Positions 50,802 through 60,424 of a stretch of 64,000 nt of DNA are shown here, one piece after another (the first letter of the stretch is position 1; each line of letters opens with the position of its first letter). A program made the translations under genes and the position numbers. Under the pieces are notes generated by a model, which saw nothing but the letters and a program-made list of their open reading frames with translations, was not told the origin of the DNA and ran no database searches. Origin of the DNA: Candidatus Thorarchaeota archaeon (GTDB lineage Archaea; Asgardarchaeota; Thorarchaeia; Thorarchaeales; Thorarchaeaceae); assembly GCA_004524445.1 (NCBI GenBank), contig SDNP01000014.1, positions 1 through 64,000 of the forward strand. Direction: 5' to 3'.

Positions 50802-51911
50802 TTATGAGTCATTTGTTTCTTCTGTGGAGGACGGCAAAATATGGATGTCACCCTCATATTCGATTCCTTTGACTATGGCGCCTGGTTGAATATCCTCTGA
50901 CTTGAGGACAGCCGATTCAACTTCCACAACTTGGAAGGATTCTTGGTCCATAAGCTGAATTGGTTGATCATAGGCATTAGCAACCACCATGAACTCTTTT
51001 GCAGCTGAATTGGGTGCAATGAATTGTATTGACTGCCAGCGAGAGCTTTTTGGATTAATAGTGAAGTGTTCGCGAGTGACCAAGTCATAGCATGCCAGTC
51101 CGCCTCGACCCATATCTAGAACTTGACATAAGTTTCCCGACACTTGGATGAAGTCGTCTCTTGAGAAGCGAGGAAGGCGTAGCAAGATTGTAATCCTGAA
51201 TTTCTCTTTGCCATCTTTTTCTTGACCAATCAGTTTGTAATTCTCTTTGCGTTCAGCTAAGTATCGTGCCTCGACCTCATCTGCAATACGGCGGGCTAGG
51301 TGTTCTGAACCAATATAGAAGTCCAATCCAAATTTCGTATCATCTACTTCTATTATGAAAGCTCTTTCATCCCTGCCATATTCAGAGACCGTAAGGTCAG
51401 TTGCGAGGTCAGCAATGCTCTCTTCTTCGCTTTCAGAAACGGGTCGTTCATCTGCTCTAATCTGGATGATGGCTTCATGATAGCCACCGCTCATCATTCC
51501 ACAGGTGTCACAAGTTCCATAGTCAAACCGAATTTCAACTGGGTATTCCTCAGTGTGAGGGGCGAGGTCATCATGGGATTTGCCTCGGGCTACGAGATTT
51601 ATGTGGAGAACTCTATCTAGTTTATTCGTTTCAACAATAGTAACTTCGAGGTCGTTTCCAAGTGCCTCTATTTCTCTATCAAGAACAATCGACACATGTT
51701 CTTCTCTTGTTGTCACCTTATCCTCCGGTGATGATTTTATGGTCTGCCAGCCCCCAGGTACTTTGACTGCCCCACATCTCTTACATACAACTAGTCTGAC
51801 AAGTGGGTCTACTTTCATGAGTGGATGTTCTTCGTTGTAGCAGTCAGCGCATAGACCGTCAACTACTGAAGGGGCTCCACATAGATAACATGGCGCTGGC
51901 AAAGTATTCAC
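50802..51911 (-). CDS. nmd3: NMD3-family ribosome-associated protein
   Basis: 369 residues. N-terminal zinc-binding region with CYLCGAPSVVDGLCADC and CKRCGAVKVPGGW, then CDTCGMMSGGYHEAIIQIR, the NMD3 hallmark. In eukaryotes NMD3 carries the large subunit out of the nucleus; in archaea a role in large-subunit assembly or eIF6 release is presumed. GTG start. Upstream of aIF1A in the same direction. Confidence 0.93.
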   Translation of the reverse strand: MNTLPAPCYLCGAPSVVDGLCADCYNEEHPLMKVDPLVRLVVCKRCGAVKVPGGWQTIKSSPEDKVTTREEHVSIVLDREIEALGNDLEVTIVETNKLDRVLHINLVARGKSHDDLAPHTEEYPVEIRFDYGTCDTCGMMSGGYHEAIIQIRADERPVSESEEESIADLATDLTVSEYGRDERAFIIEVDDTKFGLDFYIGSEHLARRIADEVEARYLAERKENYKLIGQEKDGKEKFRITILLRLPRFSRDDFIQVSGNLCQVLDMGRGGLACYDLVTREHFTINPKSSRWQSIQFIAPNSAAKEFMVVANAYDQPIQLMDQESFQVVEVESAVLKSEDIQPGAIVKGIEYEGDIHILPSSTEETNDS

Positions 51912-52033
51912 ACATCCGGGTCTTTCACGAGGACTTATGAGAGTGATTCAATAAGCACTTTGAAAACTTCTTGTAAAAGTGATAAGGACATTGATAACGG
52001 ATATTATTTATGATTTAGTAGCTAGTAAGGCCC

Positions 52034-52495
52034 ATGCCTCGAAGAAAGACAAGAAGACGAGTTTCCAAGGAACCGATTATTTCAGTGTACAAACCAGCTG
52101 GAATACCTGCCAATGAGTTAGAAGAGATACTTCTATCCGTAGATGAATTTGAGGCGATTCGCCTTGCGGACTTGGAGGGGATTAATCAGCGAAAAGCGTC
52201 ACAAAGAATGCATGTGAGCCAGCCTACTTTTAATAGAATCTTGTCTTCAGCACGCACAAAAGTAGCACGGGGACTAGTAGAAGGAAATGTGCTTCGAATT
52301 GAGGGAGGAAATTACATCTTGGCAGATGGTACAGGGTTCCTGAAATGCTTGGATTGTGGTGCTGCTATTTCCACTAATTTGGAACAGGTAAGAAATTGTC
52401 CTGAGTGTGAATCTTCCAAACTAAGATGGCGTCGAATGAAACCCAAAGAGGACAATAAGGGGAAGGACCCGATTACAAAAGAAACTGTGTTATAA
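52034..52495 (+). CDS. DUF134-family HTH protein with C-terminal zinc ribbon
   Basis: 153 residues. The first 95 match the DUF134/UPF0251 pattern: a basic start, YKPAGIPANELEEILLSVDEFEAIRLADLEG, then a helix-turn-helix (RKASQRMHVSQPTFNRILSSAR). A zinc ribbon follows (CLDCGAAI...CPECESSKLRWRR). It is probably a DNA-binding regulator; target unknown. Diverges from nmd3 and overlaps the convergent DUF424 gene. Confidence 0.85.
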   Translation: MPRRKTRRRVSKEPIISVYKPAGIPANELEEILLSVDEFEAIRLADLEGINQRKASQRMHVSQPTFNRILSSARTKVARGLVEGNVLRIEGGNYILADGTGFLKCLDCGAAISTNLEQVRNCPECESSKLRWRRMKPKEDNKGKDPITKETVL

Positions 52496-52789
52496 TTTGA
52501 CCCATTGAGCGTGAGGGTGACCTTCAATGTATATGACTGCGTTCTTATGAACATAACCAGCTTCAATTGCAGCCTCAACGCTATCCGTACCTACCATGTT
52601 GGCAATAGTCGCATTTTTCAGATGTCGTAGGCAGGTATCAACATCAACGAGGTCACCGCCATAAAATTCCTCGTTCACGTTGAATTTTATCTTGCCTTCG
52701 GAGAGGGTTCTACCCAATAGTTTCTCATCACAGACAGAGACCACAACATGATCAAGACGTTCTCGAACTCTGATATATACAGACGGCAT
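52490..52789 (-). CDS. DUF424-family protein
   Basis: 99 residues: VRERLDHVVVSVCDEKLLGRTL, FNVNEEFYGGDLVDVD and the closing GYVHKNAVIYIEGHPHAQWV are conserved blocks of archaeal DUF424, which habitually neighbours aIF2-beta and NMD3. Function unknown. The ATG at 52789 follows GAGGTGA; the track starts 4 codons earlier inside that site. Confidence 0.9.
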   Translation of the reverse strand: MPSVYIRVRERLDHVVVSVCDEKLLGRTLSEGKIKFNVNEEFYGGDLVDVDTCLRHLKNATIANMVGTDSVEAAIEAGYVHKNAVIYIEGHPHAQWVKL

Positions 52790-52804
52790 TCGTCCCTTCA
52801 CCTC

Positions 52805-53221
52805 TTAAACGGGTCTGATTGATGTCGATGCTCCACATGCAGTACACTTGAGATAATATGCGTTACCTTGCTTCTCCATATGGGTATCAGGACGGCCACA
52901 AACTGGACAAGTAACATATGCTGCAATATAACCGTTCAAAACATCTTCAATCAGCTCAGCGTTGAATTTGCCCTGGAAAACTGCTCCTCCACCTTCGATA
53001 TTGCCCGCGGTAGCCAGTTGACCTGACACATATTTCAGGACCTCTTTCCCAGGTCTATTGAGTACAGTTAGAACCTCCTGAAAGTTTTGCCAAATTGTCC
53101 GATTCCCTTGAATAATTGCTTGAACATCTGGCACTTGAAACCGCTCACCAGACTTCTCGAAAGCGTCCTGCGGCACGTTTGACCGGGCTCGATCTAATAG
53201 GTTCTCGTAGTCTTCGTCCAT
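52805..53221 (-). CDS. eif2b: Translation initiation factor aIF2 subunit beta
   Basis: 138 residues: central alpha-beta domain (FQVPDVQAIIQGNRTIWQNFQEVLTVLNR, LATAGNIEGGGAVFQG) and a C-terminal zinc ribbon (CPVCGRPDTHMEKQGNAYYLKCTAC). With alpha and gamma it carries initiator tRNA to the small subunit. Followed after 15 bases by DUF424; preceded by an RPA-like gene. Confidence 0.96.
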   Translation of the reverse strand: MDEDYENLLDRARSNVPQDAFEKSGERFQVPDVQAIIQGNRTIWQNFQEVLTVLNRPGKEVLKYVSGQLATAGNIEGGGAVFQGKFNAELIEDVLNGYIAAYVTCPVCGRPDTHMEKQGNAYYLKCTACGASTSIRPV

Positions 53222-53272
53222 ATCAACTTTGACTCCTTGTTGCTACTTGAAGCTTCTGATTAAGTACTCAAC

Positions 53273-53962
53273 CTATCTATCGGTTGGTCGATAAACCCCG
53301 ACACTTTGCTCTGCTATTGTCCCGTTTGCGCCCAGCTCGATAATCTCGCGATTGACCGCAGTCTTACTCACACCTTGTTCTTGGAAATGGTCGGCTATTT
53401 TCTGTATCGGAACTCCCTCAGGCGAATCATTCTCCCGGATAAACTCAAGGATTTCTCCCTTGAGCCCTCTGAGAGTGATAGTCTGTTGAGCAGGCTGCGA
53501 AGGTTCCTGTTTACGAGGCCCCTGTTCAATCTCCTCCATATCAATTGACTTCTTGCTTGAGTCATCACCCATAAGGAGAATGGACCTGTAACGTTCTAAA
53601 TGATGTAAAGTCATCAGATTAGGGTCATCGATTTCTTTGATAATCTCTGGAACTATGTAAATTTCATCATTATAGTTTCTAACCTTCCCTATAACCATTG
53701 CATAGATATCCTGACTCACTTTTTCAAGAGCTTCTGCTTCAGCGCCCCAGGCTTTTGCGCGAATGGTTTCAGTCCCGTCATCGATAGTAATGCTGGCGAA
53801 ATTGTCTTTTCCCGATATTTTATCCACAATTTGACCCTGAATCTTCACCCTTCGCAACTCAACACCCTGTGGTGATAGGACTTTCGGACCATCTTCATCG
53901 CCATATTGTCCATTTACAATATCCGAAATCCATGCGCGGATGGCCGTTAATCTTTCTCTCAT
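53273..53962 (-). CDS. RPA32-like OB-fold ssDNA-binding protein
   Basis: 229 residues with an OB fold at about 35-125 (VKIQGQIVDKISGKDNFASITIDDGTETIRAKAW) and a winged helix at the C-terminus (about 165-229; GVPIQKIADHFQEQGVSKTAVNREI). This layout is that of the RPA2/RPA32 subunit, the middle part of the eukaryotic-type ssDNA-binding complex. A larger RPA subunit is not in the window. Confidence 0.85.
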   Translation of the reverse strand: MRERLTAIRAWISDIVNGQYGDEDGPKVLSPQGVELRRVKIQGQIVDKISGKDNFASITIDDGTETIRAKAWGAEAEALEKVSQDIYAMVIGKVRNYNDEIYIVPEIIKEIDDPNLMTLHHLERYRSILLMGDDSSKKSIDMEEIEQGPRKQEPSQPAQQTITLRGLKGEILEFIRENDSPEGVPIQKIADHFQEQGVSKTAVNREIIELGANGTIAEQSVGVYRPTDR

Positions 53963-54067
53963 CTCACAAAATCACCTTGCTTCATTAATCTTTCAAGTTG
54001 CCCATATTTAGAGTTCTCGGAACCGCTTTTGATTATATCTCTTCATCATCTTGATTTGGAGTGTATG

Positions 54068-55102
54068 CTACAAAAAGTCAGCTAGTGAGCTCTGTTGACC
54101 GCTTTCTTCTATTTCACGTAGCGCTTTCTCTAAACGACCAAGTGTACTATTCACTCGGTTCCTGCTAAAATCGTGTACATCACACAATAATCCCCTCACC
54201 GCATCTGGATCTGGGTCAGTCCATTCCAATTTTTCAATATGTGATTCAGGAGGATGAAGAAAGATTTCTCTAATTCTCTCATATGGAAAATCTACCTCCA
54301 AGTCCTTGGTTTCCACTGCGGTCTCTAAATCACCGTATTCTTGGATTAGTTTTAGAGCAGTCTTTGCACCGACACCAGGAATATTGTCGTTATAGTCTGT
54401 TCCAACCATGATGGCAATGTCGATTAGTTGTGGCCTAGTAACTTCAAGCAGTTTTAAATTCATATCAAGGTCGATTATCTCGGGGTGTACAGTTTTGTAC
54501 CGTTTAGATCTTGCCACTCGTCTTCTTCCAGTAATGGATAGATTTCGAACCATGAGAGGACAATCGTACAACAGGGAGTCATAGTCTTGACTTGCACTCG
54601 CCCAAACCATGTTGTTTCTTGCAATCTGCGCGGCCAGTGCCTCTCCTTCTGATGGTGCCTGAATGACGGGAATGCCAAGGGCTCGAAGAAGTGATTTGCT
54701 CCCTTCAATCATATTGGTAGTGAGGCGAGAACTTGCTTGCGCAGCCTTTCTGGCATCTTCGATACGACCCTCTGCCTTGGCTTTTTTCCATTCTTTCTCG
54801 GCATCCGTCCGTATCTCGCGTCTACGTTCCACCTCTTCAGATTTCAACGAGGGGGCTTCGCCATCGTACACGTATGCTGGCAGAATACCATGTTCCAGAA
54901 GTCGCACATTGCGATAAAACAGTCCACTGAGATGACTGGTAATTCGCCCTTGTCGATCTTTCAAAGGAGTTCCATCTGGCTGACGGATAATGGAAAGGAA
55001 TTGATACAAGGTGTTGAATGCATCGATTGCAATCCTTCGCCCAGAAAGAGCTTCGAGTGAGCTCTCGTCAGCTCGAATGATATCTCCGATGTTCGTTCCC
55101 AT
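54068..55102 (-). CDS. fen1: Flap endonuclease 1
   Basis: Structure-specific 5' nuclease of Okazaki-fragment processing. Acidic active-site blocks: RRIAIDAFNTLYQFL, YDGEAP, PSEGEALAAQIA, SQDYDSLLY and GTDYNDNIPGVGAKTALKLI (helix-hairpin-helix). The C-terminus QSSLADFL is a PCNA-interacting peptide. ATG 55102 is chosen: AGAGG lies nine bases upstream; the track begins three codons earlier. Confidence 0.97.
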   Translation of the reverse strand: MGTNIGDIIRADESSLEALSGRRIAIDAFNTLYQFLSIIRQPDGTPLKDRQGRITSHLSGLFYRNVRLLEHGILPAYVYDGEAPSLKSEEVERRREIRTDAEKEWKKAKAEGRIEDARKAAQASSRLTTNMIEGSKSLLRALGIPVIQAPSEGEALAAQIARNNMVWASASQDYDSLLYDCPLMVRNLSITGRRRVARSKRYKTVHPEIIDLDMNLKLLEVTRPQLIDIAIMVGTDYNDNIPGVGAKTALKLIQEYGDLETAVETKDLEVDFPYERIREIFLHPPESHIEKLEWTDPDPDAVRGLLCDVHDFSRNRVNSTLGRLEKALREIEESGQQSSLADFL

Positions 55103-55239
55103 GGTATGCATCCTCTGAAGTTATGCTATCTGAAGTTGGCATGGCAATATATCAGTTGAGTTTTTAGAAGGAATGTTTTGATGGTTTGGAGAGGGCATCA
55201 ACAACGAGCTCTTCGGTAGGTTTATAATCTGTTCAAAAA

Positions 55240-55461
55240 TTGGCCCCACGAACTCGGACTAAGTCAGTTCAACTTGGTGATAGCTTGTCAAAAATTAAGG
55301 TCATTCGATGCACTTCATGTCACGGTTCCGTTTCGCCTAAAGAGGATAGTGTGAAGTTTCAGTGTCCATCCTGTGGTGAGTTCACCATATGGCGCTGTGA
55401 GGACTGTAGAAGATTTTCAAATCGATACACCTGCCCAAATTGCGGGTTTGAGGGGCCGTAG
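55240..55461 (+). CDS. Small zinc-ribbon protein upstream of aEF1-beta
   Basis: 73 residues with two Cx2C pairs and more: CTSCHGSV, CPSCGEF, CEDCRRF and CPNCGFEG, enough for two zinc sites. Short archaeal proteins of this kind regularly precede aEF1-beta and are presumed RNA- or ribosome-associated. The TTG start has no binding site, but TTTATAAT about 25 bases upstream of it suggests leaderless translation. Confidence 0.85.
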   Translation: MAPRTRTKSVQLGDSLSKIKVIRCTSCHGSVSPKEDSVKFQCPSCGEFTIWRCEDCRRFSNRYTCPNCGFEGP

Positions 55462-55483
55462 TCTATTGAGAGATGGATAAGAA

Positions 55484-55750
55484 ATGGCACGAGTAATCAT
55501 AACACTTAGAGTGATGCCAGAGGATGTAGACGTCGATTTAGACGACCTACTTGAGAGAATAAAGAAGGCCATTCCAGAAGGAACTGATGTACGAGCTACT
55601 GAGATTGTTCCCATTGCATTTGGCCTCAAGGCGCTGAGGATGAATGTCGCTCGTGATGAATCAATGGGTGGCACTGATGATATAGAAGAGGCCATTGGTG
55701 CTCAGGATGGGGTTTCACAAGTAGAGGTAGAAATGGTTTCTAGAATGTAG
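55484..55750 (+). CDS. ef1b: Elongation factor 1-beta (aEF1B)
   Basis: 88 residues, guanine-nucleotide exchange factor for aEF1A. IITLRVMPEDVDVDLDDLLERIKKAI, IVPIAFGLKALRMNV and the end GVSQVEVEMVSRM are diagnostic. Follows the zinc-ribbon gene after 22 bases. Confidence 0.96.
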   Translation: MARVIITLRVMPEDVDVDLDDLLERIKKAIPEGTDVRATEIVPIAFGLKALRMNVARDESMGGTDDIEEAIGAQDGVSQVEVEMVSRM

Positions 55751-55841
55751 AAAAGGAATCCTTATGGTAGAAAAATATCATCTGGCGCTAATAACATCTG
55801 CAAACTCATAGTTTAAATTAACAGTTTCCTCGCGTTTCAAG

Positions 55842-55859
55842 ACTACCAACTTTGGTAGT
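55842..55859. promoter_or_regulatory. 18-bp palindrome at the cdc48 promoter
   Basis: ACTACCAA-CT-TTGGTAGT is a perfect 8-2-8 inverted repeat. GTTTAAATTAAC about 30 bases upstream is a plausible TATA element, so the palindrome would cover the transcription start. Its placement suggests a repressor site. The regulator is unknown. Alternatively it forms a short RNA hairpin in the leader. Confidence 0.4.
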
Positions 55860-55920
55860 TGGTTAAATGCATTGAATGAATACTCATTAGCAGTTCACCA
55901 GATCCACTAACGGGCGGTAA

Positions 55921-58179
<2,259 letters not shown>

Positions 58180-58196
58180 AGGAGCAGTGAATTGAT

Positions 58197-58457
58197 TTGG
58201 CACCATGGAATGCTATTCCGTTACGTAATCTAATAATGAACATCCTAGACAAGCGGAAAGGCGTCATCCTAGATGACGAATTAGAGCGCGCTCTGAAGAA
58301 GGAGATGGGAAGCGAGCCTAGCGCGGCAGAACTTAATCATGCTCTTATGCAACTAGAGATAAATGGTCTGATTCATGTCAATCAGATTACAAAGACAAAA
58401 CGGCATATTGAAGTTGCAGCTGAAGGCACTGAATTCCTAGCAGTAGACGAGGATTGA
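58197..58457 (+). CDS. Small winged-helix-like protein
   Basis: 86 residues: NIMNILDKRKGVILDDELERALKKEMGSEPSAAELNHALMQLEINGLIHVNQI reads as a winged-helix fold with a wing (TKTKRHIEVA). The function is unknown. Immediately downstream of cdc48 and upstream of ribL, probably cotranscribed. TTG start after GGAG. Confidence 0.75.
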   Translation: MAPWNAIPLRNLIMNILDKRKGVILDDELERALKKEMGSEPSAAELNHALMQLEINGLIHVNQITKTKRHIEVAAEGTEFLAVDED

Positions 58458-58487
58458 TTCACACCTCAATCTTGAGGATGAAGGGCA

Positions 58488-58949
58488 ATGAGTAATCAAA
58501 GAGTACTAGCTGCAGGAAAATTCGATATATTGCATTTGGGTCACATCGCCTACCTGAAACAAGCCAAAGAGCTAGTTGGAAAAGAGGGGGAGCTAGTAGT
58601 GATTATTGCACGGGATGATACTATTGAACGCGAGAGGGGTGCACCTCCGGTATTCCCCCAAGAACAACGCAGAGCAATTGTAGAATCTCTGGAAATGGTC
58701 GACACAGCAGTGATCGGCTATAAAACAAGAGACCATTGTAGGATAGTTGTTGACGTGAATCCAGATATCCTAGCTTTGGGTTATGACCAAGAAGCAGACA
58801 CAGATTCATTGCAGAAATGCTTCGAAACAAACAATATGACAACAGAGATTGTTCGTCTGGAAAAAAGGGAAGCAGACGGTCTATGTTCCTCAACCCAAAT
58901 ACGGAAACGGATACTTGATTATTATCGAGAAAATGGAAAAGTCCGTTAA
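58488..58949 (+). CDS. ribL: FAD synthase, archaeal RibL type
   Basis: 153-residue nucleotidyltransferase that adenylates FMN. AGKFDILHLGHIAYLKQAKEL contains the HxGH motif; the end CSSTQIRKRILDYY is the ISSTxI-type signature with a Cys, as in characterised RibL. Length is normal. Forms a tail-to-tail pair with the membrane transferase gene. Confidence 0.93.
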   Translation: MSNQRVLAAGKFDILHLGHIAYLKQAKELVGKEGELVVIIARDDTIERERGAPPVFPQEQRRAIVESLEMVDTAVIGYKTRDHCRIVVDVNPDILALGYDQEADTDSLQKCFETNNMTTEIVRLEKREADGLCSSTQIRKRILDYYRENGKVR

Positions 58950-58953
58950 CATC

Positions 58954-60309
58954 CTAGATGACTATTTCTCCTCTTGCCTTTGCCTTTCGAATATCCCTTT
59001 CTCTTTGCTCCCTTCTATTGAATGTCCATCTCCAAAGTACAAATGCCGCCGCTGAGCCTGCAAACATCCCAGCTAAGCCCAGAAGAGTCCACCACCCAAA
59101 GGGGAAGTGTCCACTAAAATCAATTATAGGGCCAGAGAGGAAGTATGGGGCATTGAGTAGAGAACCAAATGCATACAGGAATCCAACGATGGTTAGCTCC
59201 TTGAGATAGCCAACGGCGTGTTCATCCTCGTCAAAGAAGAATATCATCCCGCCCATCCAGAAGAGATACCAAGGCATAACCCATCTGAAGACAAATAGAA
59301 TAGCAGGTAGTAGATATACATACAAAGGAATCAACTTCCGCAACCTTTCCATCAAAGTGCCTTTCTTGAGCTCTGATAATTCTGGGAGATATTGAGGCAA
59401 AGTGTACAGCATAAATCCGATGTAAATGATGAGCGGGATTATAGCTGGCGGCCATACATACGTTCCACCGTTTGAGGAGAATAAATCCGGAGTCGCCCAT
59501 GAGAGACCGGGATACATGGGATTGACTATGACCTCACTGTAGTTTGATGTATTCAAGAAGTGAGAGATCAACGAATCAAAGCTTGCTCCTAAGAATAGGA
59601 ATGGTATGACTGTGAGTAAGGACGAAATAAGAAACCAGATTATGCTGGTAGGAGCAGAGATGAACAACAGTGGAAAGGCTACAGCAGAATATATCTTCGT
59701 TTGAACTGAGAGACCTAATGTTAGCATTGCTTTTCCGTACTGTTTTTCTTGCCTCAGAAGAAGTGCCATTAGAAGTAAACAATCAACAATAGGCTCAAGC
59801 TTCCCTCCTCCGGCAGACATGATAAGACCATAAACAAAGTACCCTGCAAAGAAAAACCTCGCCCACTGTACCTCGTAAAGCTTCTCTTTCAACAGACAAG
59901 CAATAAGAACCAAGTTAAGATTGAAGACTAACACCAACAGAAAATTCAACCAGAGGTGCTGCATCATGCCTACTCCCGGATATAACCAAGTCGCAATCGC
60001 AAAGAAGATGAGCCCGAAGACAGGATACTCATACGTGATGTTACCCAAATATGATGGAAGAGTATGGTAACCATCTGTGAATGGAGGCCCCAAAGCCTCT
60101 GCCACTTCGGTATCGGTCATATCATAGACGCCAAATCCAAACACCCAGAAGGCTTCTCCATACATTTCATTTCTATTTCTATCTCTTTGAATAACTAAGG
60201 TGTTGGCAATGGGAATTGCAATCAATGAGATTGCAAGACTCAAAACCAGATACTTGCGCATCTCGTAAATCTTGAATGAGATTGCACTTAGCACTTCGAC
60301 GTCAACCAT
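58954..60309 (-). CDS. Multi-span membrane glycosyltransferase (GT-C, DUF2029/PIG-M-like)
   Basis: 451 residues with about ten to twelve spans. The first extracellular loop has acidic residues (FGVYDMTDTEVAEAL, NITYEYPVF), and GGGKLEPIVDCLLLMALLL and VQTKIYSAVAFPLLF follow the layout of GT-C mannosyltransferases that use polyprenyl-phosphate sugars. The exact family is not certain. It could act in the N-glycosylation or lipid-glycan path suggested by the 42-46 kb genes. Confidence 0.7.
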   Translation of the reverse strand: MVDVEVLSAISFKIYEMRKYLVLSLAISLIAIPIANTLVIQRDRNRNEMYGEAFWVFGFGVYDMTDTEVAEALGPPFTDGYHTLPSYLGNITYEYPVFGLIFFAIATWLYPGVGMMQHLWLNFLLVLVFNLNLVLIACLLKEKLYEVQWARFFFAGYFVYGLIMSAGGGKLEPIVDCLLLMALLLRQEKQYGKAMLTLGLSVQTKIYSAVAFPLLFISAPTSIIWFLISSLLTVIPFLFLGASFDSLISHFLNTSNYSEVIVNPMYPGLSWATPDLFSSNGGTYVWPPAIIPLIIYIGFMLYTLPQYLPELSELKKGTLMERLRKLIPLYVYLLPAILFVFRWVMPWYLFWMGGMIFFFDEDEHAVGYLKELTIVGFLYAFGSLLNAPYFLSGPIIDFSGHFPFGWWTLLGLAGMFAGSAAAFVLWRWTFNRREQRERDIRKAKARGEIVI

Positions 60310-60424
60310 CCTGTTATACTATAATGGGGTTAGGCTCTTGCATGGGGGTTCTGCCGTATCAATTAACTCTTTTGCAAAGCTGTGAGGTCCTTCGAGTGGC
60401 TAGATTTCCATTTCGTTGAAAATC

